Of a stretch of 64,000 bases of DNA, positions 31,023-42,365 are shown piece by piece. The DNA comes from Zea mays. Lineage: Eukaryota > Streptophyta > Magnoliopsida > Poales > Poaceae. The stretch lies in contig NC_050098.1 of assembly GCF_902167145.1 (NCBI RefSeq), forward strand, positions 109,902,207 to 109,966,206. The letters are read 5' to 3'. The notes under the pieces are model-generated. The model did no database searches. It was not told where the DNA came from and worked only from the letters and a program-made list of their open reading frames with translations. How positions within the stretch are numbered: the first letter of the stretch is position 1; each line of letters opens with the position of its first letter. The position numbers were made by a program, and so were the translations under genes.

Positions 31023-33483
31023 AGCATTCATTTCCAAGTATGGTTTGTATGAGTTCGCAGTGATGTCATTTGGTTTGACCAATGCGCCAGCGTTCTTCAT
31101 GAACTTGATGAACAGTGTATTCATGGATTATCTCGATAAGTTTGTGGTGGTATTCATTGATGACATTCTGATTTATTCTCAAAGCGAAGAAGAGCATGCA
31201 GATCATTTGAGGATGGTATTGCAGAGATTGCGAGAGCACCAGTTGTATGCAAAGTTGAGCAAGTGTGAGTTCTGAATCAGTGAAGTCATGTTCTTGGGTC
31301 ACATAATCAACAAAGAAGGATTGGCTGTTGATTCGAAGAAAGTGGCAGACATTTTGAACTGGAAAGCGCCAACAGATGCTCGAGGAATCAAGAGTTTCAT
31401 TGGAATGGCCGGATATTATCGGCGATTCATTGAAGGGTTTTCGAAGATTGCGAAACCTATGACAGCGTTGCTAGGCAACAAAGTTGAGTTCAAGTGGACC
31501 CAGAAATGTCAAGAGGCCTTTGAAGCGCTGAAAGAGAAGTTGACTACAGCGCCTGTCCTAGTCTTGCCTGATGTGCACAAGCCCTTCTCGGTGTATTGTG
31601 ATGCTTGCTACACAGGTTTGGGATGTGTGTTGATGCAAGAGGGAAGAGTTGTGGCTTACTCGTCCCGACAGCTGAAGGTTCATGAGAAGAACTACCCAAT
31701 CCATGATCTAGAGTTGGCAGCAGTGGTTCACACACTGAAGACATGGAGGCACTATCTGTATGGACAGAAATGCGATGTTTACACAGATCACAAGAGTCTG
31801 AAGTACATATTCACTCAGTCAGAGTTGAACATGAGGCAACGAAGATGGTTAGAGTTGATCAAAGACTATGAGTTGGAGATTCATTACCATCCAGGCAAAG
31901 CAAACGTAGTGGCAGATGCCTTGAGCAGAAAGAGTCAAGTCAATCTGATGGTCGCTCGTCCGATGCCTTATGAGTTGGCCAAGGAGTTTGACAGGTTGAG
32001 TCTCGGATTTCTGAACAATTCGCGAGGAGTCACAGTTGAGTTGGAACCTACCTTGGAGCGCGAAATCAAAGAAGCGCAGAAGAATGATGAGAAGATCAAT
32101 GAGATCCGGCGACTGATTCTAGATGGCAGAGGCAAAGATTTTCGAGAAGATGCAGAAAGCGTGATATGGTTCAAAGACCGCTTGTGTGTTCCCAATGTCC
32201 AGTCCATTCGGGAGTTGATCCTCAAGGAAGCTCATGAGACAGCTTATTCGATTCACCCTGGCAGTGAGAAGATGTATCAGGATCTGAAGAAGAAATTCTG
32301 GTGGTACGGAATGAAGAGGGAAATCGCAGAGCATGTGGCTATGTGCGATAGTTGCCGAAGAATTAAGGCAGAGCACCAGAGACCTGCTGGATTGTTGCAA
32401 CCGTTGCAGATCCCTCAGTGGAAATGGGATGAAATCGGTATGGATTTCATAGTCGGATTGCCTCGCACTCGAGCCGGCTACGATTCTATTTGGGTAGTGG
32501 TGGACCGTTTGACCAAGTCAGCCCACTTCATACCTGTCAAGACCAGCTACAGCAGTGCAGTATTGGCAGAATTGTATATGTCTCGGATCGTTTGTCTTCA
32601 TGGTGTGCCAAAGAAGATAGTGTCAGACAGAGGAACGCAGTTCACATCTCATTTCTGGCAGCAGTTGCATGAAGCCTTGGGCACACATCTGAATTTCAGT
32701 TCAACTTATCACCCGCAGACAGATGGCCAGACTGAAAGGACCAATCAAATTCTTGAAGATATGTTGAGAGCCTGTGCGTTGCAAGATCAGTCCGGATGGG
32801 ACAAGAGATTGCCTTATGTGGAGTTTTCCTATAACAACAGTTACCAGGCCAGTTTGAAGATGTCACCATTTCAGGCGCTCTATGGAAGGAGTTGTAGAAC
32901 TCCGTTGCAATGGGATCAGCCTAGAGAAAAGCAAGTGTTTGGGCCAGACATTTTGCTTGAAGCCGAAGAGAACATCAAGATGGTCCGAGAAAATCTGAAG
33001 ATAGCGCAATCGAGGCAGCAAAGCTATGCAGACACAAGAAGAAGAGAGCTGAGTTTTGAAGTCGGAGACTTTGTCTATCTGAAAGTGTCACCGATCAGAG
33101 GAGTCAGAAGATTCGGAGTGAAAGGCAAGCTAGCACCCCGCTACATTGGTCCGTATCAGATTCTTGCAAGACGTGGAGAAGTGGCCTACCAGCTCAGTTT
33201 GCCAGAGAATTTGTCTGCTATGCATAATGTCTTTCATGTGTCTCAGTTGAAGAAGTGCTTGCGTGTGCCAGAAGAGCAGTTGCCAGTGGAAGGTCTTGAA
33301 GTCCAGGAGGACTTGACCTACGTTGAGAAGCCAGTGCAAATCCTTGAGGTTGCAGACCGAGTCACCCGAAGGAAGACCATCAGAATGTGCAAAGTCAGAT
33401 GGGACCACCACTCTGAGGAAGAAGCAACCTGGGAGCGTGAAGATGATCTGATGGCCAAGTACCCTGAGCTCTTTGCTAGCTAA
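31023..33483 (+). pseudogene. Element D pol: RT C-terminal half, RNase H, integrase, chromodomain
   Basis: Starts inside RT at [11 protein letters not shown]. The catalytic FIDDILIYS is at 31154. A TGA at 31273 replaces a tryptophan-like codon, then the frame is open to 33483. RNase H has YCDACYTGLG, LELAAVV and YTDHKSL. Integrase has the HHCC segment (H-P-G-S-E-K, C-D-S-C), catalytic D in EIGMDF, D in VSDRGTQF and E in QTERTNQ, then IGPYQIL. A C-terminal chromodomain (ILEVADR, KVRWDHHSEEEATWE, ending PELFAS) would bind modified histone H3 and steer insertion to heterochromatin. It lacks protease and the RT fingers, so it cannot replicate by itself. Confidence 0.92.
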
Positions 33484-33525
33484 CCCTGAATCTCGAGGGC
33501 GAGATTCTTTTAAGGGGGATAGGTT

Positions 33526-36500
33526 TGTAACGCCCTGAATTTGGGGGTAGATTTTTTTCTTCTTTTCTCTCACCAAATTCAGGCGTTACTCTTTCCTTTT
33601 CCCTTTTCTTCTCGCTAAGCCTTGATCTTTTCAAAGTCGCAGCGGGTTTTGGCTTTAGACCTCGTGTAAAGCAAAACCTTAAAACACTTTATTTCGTATG
33701 ATGCACCATGCCGAACCGTGCATTTTTTTTGATTGATTAAAATGTGAAAGCATTCGTCCTAAGCAAATTAGATTTTAGAAAAAGAAAATCCTTTCTTTTT
33801 CTCTCCCTCCCTCCCTTTCCCATTTCGGCCCAAGCCGCCCCCCCCTCTCCCCCCTTCGGCCGGCCCAGCTGGCGGCCCAGCCGCCCCCTCCCCTCTCCCC
33901 TCCCGCGTGGGCCTCCCGGCCGGCCCAGCCGCGCCCCCCCCCTTCCCCCCAATTTGGGCCCATCCGGCCCAGCCGCCCCCCCTTTTTTTCTTTTTTCTCC
34001 AAAAAATCCCCCCCCCCCCCGCGGGCCCCGCCCGTCATCTCTCTCTCTCTCTCTCTCTCACCCCAACCCTAACCCTAGCCGCCGCTCCCCCGCGCCGCCG
34101 CCGCCCCCCGGCGCCGCCGCCGCCGCTCCCCTCCGGTGAGACCCCTTCTCCTCCCTCACCCCCCCTCTCCTCCCTCTCCCCCCGGCGCCCTTCCCCCACC
34201 CGCGCCATGGGCGCCGCCCGTTCCCGCGCCCGTCCCCGCGCCCCGGCATCCCGTGCCCCGGCGTCCCGCGCCCGTCCCCGCCCGCGCCGGCCGCCCTCGC
34301 TCGGCCCCGGCCCGGCCGCCGCTCCCCCGCGGCCTCCCGCGCCCGGCCGCCCTCGCCCTCGTCCGCCCCGGCCCCGGCGACCCCGACCGCTCGGCTCGAC
34401 CGCTCCGGCGAGCCCGCCCTCGCCTCGCCCCGGCGCGCCTCGCGCCGCCGCGCCCGGCCGCCTCCGGCGAGCCGCCCGGCCCGTCCTCCCCCAGCTCGGC
34501 CCCGCCCCGGCCGCCCTCACTCGACCCCGCCCCCGGCTTGGCCGCCCTCGGCTGCCTCGCCCCCGGCGAGCCCCGCGCCCGCGTCGGCCCCGCCTCGCCG
34601 CCCTCCGGCGAGCCGCCCTCGCCCGGCCCCGCTCGGCCCCGCCCTCGCGCCCGCCTCCCGGCAAGCTCGGTGCCCCCCCCGGTTCAACCGCCCCCGTGCC
34701 TCGGCTCGACCGCCCGTCCCCGCGCTCGGCCTCGTCCGGTCGCGCCCTCGCTCGCTCGCGCTCGCTGGCCCCAGCGTGCTTGCCCGCTCGCCCCGCCGTG
34801 CCTTGCTCGCGTCGTGTCGGCCCCTGCGTGGCCTCGAGCTTGGCCCAGCGTGCTTATGGCGCGCGGCTTAGAGCTCGGCTAGCGCACGGCCCCGACGTGC
34901 GTACGGTTAGTCCGTAGCGTGTGCGTGCGACCTCGCGTGCGTGCCCGCGTAGTGCGCGTGCCTTGGCACGACTCGTCGTGCCTCGTCTACCCCCTAACCC
35001 CTCGTCTACCCCCCCCCCCCTTCTCCTATATGCGCTAATCACGTCGTTTATATTAGTAAGATAGGAGTCTCGATTTAGAAATTGATTACGTTAGTTAATT
35101 CGTATAACTAATCATCTATCTCGTTCAATGTTAATCTACTAAAAGTGGTTGCGATTACATTAGTGCATGTAGCTAATTCTTTTGTTGGAACTAATTAAAA
35201 CTAGAGCACGTGACGTCTAGTCTTTCGTTTACCCGTAGTGTCCCTCGAGCATAAGCCTCAACCCTTGCGAGACTTTCCCTCGTTTCTTTCTAACCAAGGT
35301 AAATTCATTATCGTATGTGGTATTCTATGCATATTTGCTTTACTTGTTCTCTTGTATGGTGTACTGTTGGTTTCCTAATTTCAATGGATGGATGTATGTA
35401 TGTTTGCGCCCGCTTAGAGAACGATCCGGTTGAAGAGCCCGAGGAACTCGCAGGAGAAGCCCCTGAGCAGCAGTCGGTTGGTGGAGGCAAGTGTCCTTTG
35501 ACCTATCTCTATCCTATTCATTATTTAATTCACCTCCCGCTTTACATATTTATGCCTAAGGTTTGACTAGCTTTTGTTATCCCCATCCTTGCTTACCTAT
35601 TTGGGTTGGATTATTACTGTTTAGCTTTATGCTATTGCTCAACTCTAATTAATGAACATGATGAGATTATCTATGATACGCTGTTTTCCCTTCTCTTATG
35701 ATGATGTTGTACTTGTGACCTTCAAGGGGGCTCGAGCGGTTTCTCGAGTGCCTCTCCGTAAGGACCTGTTCTATGGATGACCGCCCGGGAAAACAGTGCA
35801 ACCATGAGGGTGGAATGGGGTGCCCTTAGCTGAATAATTAGAGGATCCGGGGTGTAGTTCACTTAGCCGTCGTGCCGTCAATGGGGCTCGGTGTATGCGG
35901 CTCGCTCTGCCAAGGTTGATTTGTCCCTTGGGGAGGAGTGCGGTACATTTAGGAAACCTAACGGGTGGCTACAGCCTCGGGGAATCTTTGTAAAGGCTAC
36001 GTAGTGATGCCCTGCTAGGCCACCTAGGTAGTGGTCAATGGGGAGTAGCTCTCTCCGGGCAGAATGGGAATCACGGCTTGTGGGTAGAGTGTTTAAAAAC
36101 TGATATATCAGCCGTGCTCGCGGTTATGAGCGGCCAAGGGAGCTCCAGTGATTAGTGGTACTTGATCAGAGATACTATGGTACAGGTGGCTATGAGATCG
36201 ATGGTTTTGGTAATTGCGATGGTGCTGGTAAGTGGTACTCTTTCCGTTTGGAAAGGAGTACGTTTGGGTTAATAACTTGGGTTAATGCTAAAACTTGGCT
36301 TTCTACTAGTAAGTAATAATCTAACCAACTAAAAGCAACTGCTTGACTTATCCCCACATAAAGCTAGTCCACTACAGCCAAACGGGATGCTTGCTGAGTA
36401 TGTTGATGTGTACTCACCCTTGCTCTACACACCAAACCCCCCCCCCCCCCCCAGGTTGTCAGCATTGCAACCACTGCTCAGGCGAAGATGAAGCTGTGGA

Positions 36501-36797
36501 AGGAGACTTCCAGGAGTTCCAAGACTACGACGAGTTCTAGGAGTGGGTTAGCGGCAACCCCCAGTCGGCTGCCTGTGAAGGCCGCGTTTATCTACGTTTC
36601 TTTTCCGCACTTTGATTTATTGTAAGAACTATATGGACGTCTCAGACGTATGATGTAATCAACTATTATTCCCTTTTAATACTATTTTGAGCACTGTGTG
36701 ATGATGTCCATATTATGTAACTGTTGTGTACGTGAATAACTGATCCTGGCACGTACATGGTTCGCATTTGGTTTGCCTTTTAAAACCGGGTGTGACA
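33526..36797 (+). repeat. Element D 3' LTR (3272 bp)
   Basis: Near-identical copy of 25834-29081. Mini-gene exons correspond to 35384-35486 and 36455-36540. Main differences are a shorter CT tract, longer C runs (36436-36452), indels in the GC-rich block and a few transitions. Preceded by the polypurine tract at 33509-33523. Confidence 0.95.
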
Positions 36798-36802
36798 CTT
36801 AG

Positions 36803-36850
36803 GTGTACCGTAAAGGAAAGTTGTATTCAAGATACAACCTAGTGTGTTTC
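36803..36850 (+). mobile_element. LTR C' continuation between elements D and E
   Basis: GTGTACCGTAAAGGAAAG and the following bases match the reverse complement of 20690-20740 in LTR C, directly continuing the sequence left at 25833. This proves D is an insertion and fixes its borders. Confidence 0.85.
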
Positions 36851-37441
36851 TGTCAGTACCCTAAAACAAGGGTACCTCTTTCTACCGTATGAAGACGTAG
36901 TACCCACACGGCTATCTTTAGTCGCGTAGTAAAGGAGCTGTGCGTGGGACCAAACCATGGCTCACCCCAGCCTCGGGCGACTACTCTAGGCCAACAACAG
37001 CACCCGACCCCACCACGTGGACGGCTCCGGGGCCGCCATGTGGCCAGAGAAGATGATATACTCCAAGGTATGAACAGTGAGTCCGGACCCCCATGGGAAA
37101 GTGTCTGACCCCGGTATATACAGACCGGGGTTCCGGGTAAGGTCCAGGACCTCCACAGGCGCAAACCGGACCCCTAGGATGGGTTTCGGACCCCTTGTGT
37201 GGGGTCCGGGCCACTCACAGCAGGGTCCCAGGATTCTGGGACAGAGAATACCCAGGCCTTAATCAAGGCCAGGCGGGGGTCCGAAGCCGACACGTGTCCG
37301 GACCTTACCGTATACGCTTCCGCTCCCTACTCAGGTTAAGCCCCGATGCTGCCACGTGGCATGGAGCACGTGACGTAAGCCAACGGGCGAAGGCCTCTGG
37401 GCTACGCGGCCTCTGCATTTATTGCGGACAAGGCGCACCGC

Positions 37442-37620
37442 CTGTCCATTCCACTGGAAGGCGATGTGCCGCCTTGGCATTTATTGAGTCCTGTCCATTC
37501 CACTGGCAGGCGATGTGCCGCCTCCGCATTTAATGAGCCCTGTCCATTCCGCTGGCAGGAGGTGACCAGTCCGTTCCGTAGGCGGCGTGCCTGTCTATTC
37601 CACTGGTAGGCGACACGCCC
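37442..37620 (+). repeat. ~49-bp tandem repeat in E LTR U3
   Basis: Four copies of CTGTCCATTCCACTGGNAGG plus CGATGTGCCGCC and CATTTATTGAG. Steps are 49, 49 and 51 bp, the third copy degenerate. Located about 210 bp upstream of the TATA box. Confidence 0.8.
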
Positions 37621-37830
37621 ATACTGCCACATGCACAACACTCATCATTACTCGTACTCTACCAAGGAAGTAGTCGCCGCGTATCAATATTGTGTGGGCT
37701 GCAGACATCAGGGCGCCTGGAGATTGCTCAGGCGTTACTTACATTAGTTACTCCTATAATGTATTCCCTCCATTTTGCTCCTGGACCCACATGTCGAGGC
37801 TCAACATCCTTGTACGTGCCTCCCTTGGGC

Positions 37831-37838
37831 TATAAAAG
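37831..37838 (+). promoter_or_regulatory. TATA box of element E LTR
   Basis: TATAAAAG preceded by CCTTGGGC, with about 250 bp to the LTR end. The expected start of element RNA is near 37865. Confidence 0.75.
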
Positions 37839-38144
37839 GGAAGGCACACAACGTTACAAGGCAAACTCGGACTCACAAGCTCTCAAGTTCACTCAGACTC
37901 AATACAACACACAGACAGTGGAGTAGGGTATTACGCTCCGGCGGCCTGAACCACTCTAAATCCTCGTGTTCACTCGTGTTCATCGATCACCTCGCAGGCA
38001 GGCAAAACGCTTAGGCCCCCTCCTCATCTTAGGATTTAGGGCGGGTGCGTTCCGCCACCCGGCCGGAGAATTTTCTCTCCGACATTTGGCGCGCCAGGTA
38101 GGGGGCTTGGCATTAGGTTTTTGCTTGTTTTCCTACTCGACACC

Positions 38145-38492
38145 ATGGTCCAGATCATCGAGCACCATGACTTCGTTCTCGAGGACTTCCCGATGGAGGA
38201 AGAAACTGCGTATTCCACGCCACGGGCCACCAACCGCCCTGCGCCTGGTGCTGCTGCTGCTGCTGTGTACTCTGCGGGGCAGCACACTCCTGTGCAGACA
38301 TCTGGAGCATCAAGGGCTGCGCCTGGGGCGCTGTCTGCAGCTAGGGAGTTGCTGCGCCACCCTCCTAGCTCCATGGCCTCGCCAGGGGCCATGAAGCAGT
38401 GGCATGACGATGTCGACCGTCTGCTCGGCATGGCTCATTCTAGCTCAGCCAGACCCAGGCCTCGGTCATCCCGGCGTCGGCATTGGTGTGCT
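38145..38492 (+). pseudogene. Element E gag N-terminal part
   Basis: ATG at 38145 in good context (ACCATGG), 61 bp after the LTR. Encodes MVQIIEHHDFVLEDFPMEEE, an alanine/proline-rich segment and WHDDVDRLLGMAH. It is cut at RRRHW by the Opie-like insertion. The same frame resumes at 54516. Confidence 0.8.
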
Positions 38493-39673
38493 TGAAACGG
38501 AATTAGGCTTACACCTTTTTCCTAAATGATTTTGGTGGTTGAATTGTCCAACACAAATAATTGAACTAACTAGTTTGCTCTAGTCTATAAGTTTTACAGG
38601 TGCCAAAGGTTCACAATAAGCCAATAAAAAGACCAAGAAAGGATTCAAACAAAGAGAGCAAAAGACAACCCAAAGGCACCCTGGTCTGGCGCACCGGACA
38701 GTGTCCAGTGCACTAGGAAACTAAAGCTGAACTCGCTACCTTCGGGAAAACGGGAGGGCGCTCCATTATAATTCACCGGACTGTCCGGTGAAGCACCGGA
38801 CAGTGTCCGGTGCCACACCGAACTGTCTGGTGTGCCAGCGGAGCAACGACTACTTCTCGTGCAACGGTCGACTGCAACGCATTTAATGCGCACCTGTACG
38901 CGCAAAGGACAGAGGACGCGCAGAAGGCGCACCAGACAGTCTACAGGACCTGTCCGGTGCACCACCGGACAGCCCAGAGGACCCACTAGTCAGAGCTCCA
39001 ATGGTCAGAACCCAACGACTGGCTGACGTGGCTGGCGCACCGGACTGTCCGGTGCGCCATGCGACAGCAGCCTTCCAACGGTCACTTTTGGTGGTCGGGA
39101 CTATAAATACCCCAACCACCCCACATTCAATGGCATCCAAGTTTTCCACCTTCAACACATTACAAGAGTTATAGCATTCAATTCTAGACACAACCAAAGA
39201 GATCAAATCCTCTCCCAAGTCCAGAATCACTCCAAATCAAATAGTGACTAGAGAGAGCGACATTTGTGTTCATTTGAGCTCTTGCGCTTGTATTGCTTCT
39301 TTTCTTTCTCATTCTTCTTGTGATCAACTCAATTGTAACCGAGGCAAGAGACACCAATTGTGTGGTGGTTCTTTCGGGAACTTTGTGTTCCGTTTGATTG
39401 AGAAGAGAAGCTCACTCGGTCTAAGTGACCGTTTGAGAGAGGGAAAGGGTTGAAAGAGACCCGGTCTTTGTGACCACCTCAACGGGGAGTAGGTTTGCAA
39501 GAACCGAACCTCGGTAAAACAAATCCTTGTTTCTCACGCTCTATTTGCTTACGATTTGTTTTTCGCCCTCTCTCTCGGACTCGATTATATTTCTAATGCT
39601 AACCCGGCTTGTATTTGTGCTTAAGTTTATAAATTTTAGATTCGCCCTATTCACCCCCTCTAGGCGACTTTCA
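38493..39673 (+). repeat. Opie-like 5' LTR (1181 bp)
   Basis: TGAAACGGAATTAGGC...GGCGACTTTCA. U3 holds several palindromes of the CACCGGACTGTCCGGTG (38774-38790) and CACCGGACAGTGTCCGGTG type. CTATAAATACC at 39099 is the TATA box. Confidence 0.93.
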
Positions 39674-39721
39674 ATTGGTATCAGAGCCCGGTGCTTCATT
39701 AGAGCCTAACCACTCAAAGTG

Positions 39722-41227
39722 ATGTCGGGAGCGTCCACCAAGAGGGATCTCAGGACCGGCGACAAGTCCGCAAGCTCGGGGAGAACACGCTCAAGGGAGT
39801 CCACCCACAAGCACAAGGAGGAATCCTCTTCCTCCATCAAGTCCCATCGGATGGGTGACAAGAAGAAGAAGATGAAGAAGGTGGTCTACTACGAGACCGA
39901 CTCTTCGTCACCCTCCACCTCCGGCTCGGAATCGGCCTCCACTACTTCAAATTGCCATGAGCGCAAGAAGTATAGTAAGATGCCCCTTCGCTATCCTTGC
40001 ATTTCTAGACGCACTCCATTACTTTCCGTTCCATTAGGAAAACCACCTATGTTTGAAGGTGAAGATTATTCTATGTGGAGTGATAAAATGAGGCATCACC
40101 TAACCTCACTCCACAAAAGCATATGGGATATTGTTGAGTATGGAGTGCAGGTACCAAAGAAGGGAGATAAGGATTACGACTCGGAGGAGGTCTAACAAAT
40201 CCATCACTTCAACTCCCAAGCCACAACTATAATCCTCGCCTCTCTAAGTCGAGAGGAGTATAATAAGGTGCAAGGATTGAAGAGTGCAAAGGAAATTTGG
40301 GACATGCTCAAGACCGCACACGAAGGAGACGAGGTGACCAAGATCACCAAGCGGGAGACAATCGAGGGGGAGCTCGGTCGCTTCCGGCTTCACCAAGGGG
40401 AGGAGCCACAAGAAATGTACAACCGGCTCAAAACCTTGGTAAACCAAGTGCGCAACCTCGGGAGCAAGAAATGGGATGACCATGAAATGGTCAAGGTTAT
40501 TCTTAGATCACTCGTTTTCCTTAACCCCACGCAAGTTCAATTAATTCGGGGTAATCCTAGATATACACTAATGACTCCCGAGGAAGTGATAGGAAACTTT
40601 GTGAGCTTTGAGTTGATGATCAAAGGCTCCAAGAAAATCATCGAGCATGGCGCCTCCTCCACTCCCGACGTGCAACCCGTTGCATTAAAAGCAACGGAGG
40701 AGAAGAAAGAAGGCTCTACACCTAGTAGGGTCCCCATCGACGCCTCCAAGCTCGACAATGAGGAGATGGCGCTCATCATCAAGAGTTTTCGCCAAATCCT
40801 CAAGCAAAAGAGGGGGAAGGACTACAAAGCCCGCTCCAAGAAAGTGTGCTACAAGTGTGGTAAGCCCGGTCACTTTATTGCAAAATGTCCATTATCAAGT
40901 GACAGTGACAGGGGCGACGACAAGAAGGGCAAGAGGAGAGAAAAGAAGAGATACCACAAGAAAAGGGGCGGCGATGCCCATGTGTGCCGCGAATGGGACT
41001 CCGACAAGAGCTCCACCGACTCCACCGACGAGGACGCTGCCAACATCGCCGTCACCAAAGGGCTCCTCTTCCCCAACGTCGGCCACAAGTGCCTCATGGC
41101 AAAGGACGGCAAAAGGAAGAAGGTAAAATCAAAATCCTCCACTAAATATGCATCCTCTAGTGATGAAGATCATTCTAGTGATGAGGAAGATAATTTGCGT
41201 ATCCTTTTTGCCAACCTTAACATGTAA
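39722..41227 (+). pseudogene. Opie-like gag
   Basis: ATG at 39722 (MSGASTKRDLRTGDKSASS). A basic serine-rich N-terminus and capsid domain (PPMFEGEDYSMWSDKM, then EIWDMLKTAHEGDE after a TAA at 40193) are followed by a canonical zinc knuckle C-Y-K-C-G-K-P-G-H-F-I-A-K-C at 40848-40889 and an acidic/lysine tail. A second TAA lies at 41225. The frame continues unbroken between stops, so only point mutations have accumulated. Confidence 0.88.
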
Positions 41228-42349
41228 CAAAAGGAAAAATTAAATGAGTTAATTAGTGCTATTCATGAGAAGGATGAACTCTTGGACTCCCAAGAGGACT
41301 TCCTAATTAAGGAAAATAAAAAGCATGTTAAGGTTAAGGATGCTTATGCTCTAGAAGTAGAAAAATGTGAAAATTTGTCTAGTGAGCTAAGCAAGTGCCA
41401 TGATATTACTACCAACCTTAGAAATGAGAATGCTAGTTTAATAGCTAAGGTTGATTCAAATGTATGTGATTATTCAATTTCCAATCTTAGAGATGATAAT
41501 GCTAATTTGCTTGCTAGGATTGAAAAATTGAATGATTCTCTTGCTAGCCTTAGAAATGAAAATGAAAATTTGATTGCTAAGGCTAAAGACTTAGATTTTT
41601 GCAATGTTACAATTTCCAATCTTAGAAGTGACAATGACATTTTACATGCTAAGATTGTTGAACTAAAATCTTGTAAACCCTCTACATCTACCATTGAGCA
41701 TGTTTCCATTTGCACTAGATGTAGAGACATTAATGTTGATGCTATTCATGATCACCTAGCTTTAATTAAGAAACAAAATGATCACATAGCTCAACTTAAT
41801 GCCAAAATTAATGAGCATGACTTAGAAAATGAAAAATTTAAATTTGCTAGAAGCATGCTCTATAGTGGGAGACGCCCTGGCATCAAGGATGGCATTGGCT
41901 TCCAAAAGGGAGACTATGTAAAACTTAATGCCCCTCCTAAGAGATTGTTAAACTTTGTTAAGGGCAAGGCTCCCATGCCTCAGGATAACGAGGGTTACAT
42001 TTTATACCCAGTCGGTTATCCCGAGCATAAAATTAGGAGAATTCACTCTAGGAAGTCTCACTCTGGCCCTAATCATGCTTTTATGTATAAGGGTGAGACA
42101 TCTAGCTCTAGGGAATCAACCCGTGCAAAATTGCCTAAGAAGAAAACTCCTAATGCATCAAATGATTCTAACATTTCATTTAAAACTTTTGATGCATCTT
42201 ATGTTTTAACTAACAAATCCGGCAAGGTAGTTGACAAGTATGTTGGGGGCAAGCACAAGGGATCAAAGACTTGTGTTTGGGTACCCAAAGTTCTTGTATC
42301 TAATGTCAAAGGACCCAAAACCGTTTGGGTACCTAAAATCAAGAACTAA
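41228..42349 (+). pseudogene. Opie-like gag C-terminal coiled coil
   Basis: Same frame as gag. The repeated unit (I)SNLR(D/S)(D/E)NANLLARIE occurs at least five times with about 25-residue spacing and forms a long coiled coil. This is followed by RRPGIKDGIGFQKGDYVKL, a basic region and the end VWVPKIKN-stop. An extended coiled-coil gag is typical of Sireviruses and may mediate interaction with host light-chain-like proteins. Confidence 0.8.
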
Positions 42350-42365
42350 ATTTGTTTTGTAGGTT

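Larger units (their letters stand above)
25834..36797 (+). mobile_element. Element D: Del/Tekay-type chromovirus, complete ends, internally deleted
   Basis: Two LTRs (25834-29081 and 33526-36797), TSD CTTAG on both sides, PBS TGGTATCAAAGCC at 29086 (initiator-methionine tRNA type) and a polypurine tract TTTTAAGGGGGATAGG before the 3' LTR. The internal region has an extra ORF, a gag N-terminus and a pol lacking its N-terminal part. The C-terminal chromodomain places it in the chromoviruses; long LTRs and the ORF before gag fit the Del/Tekay group (RIRE3/RIRE8-like). The LTRs differ at only about ten sites in their last 1.75 kb, so the insertion is young. Confidence 0.92.
36851..38084 (+). repeat. 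Element E 5' LTR (1234 bp)
   Basis: TGTCAGTACCC...TCTCCGACA. TATAAAAGG at 37831 is a strong TATA box. U3 holds four CACGTG hexamers (37014, 37291, 37353, 37367) and four tandem ~49-bp units beginning CTGTCCATTCCACTGG (37442, 37491, 37540, 37591). Confidence 0.85.
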
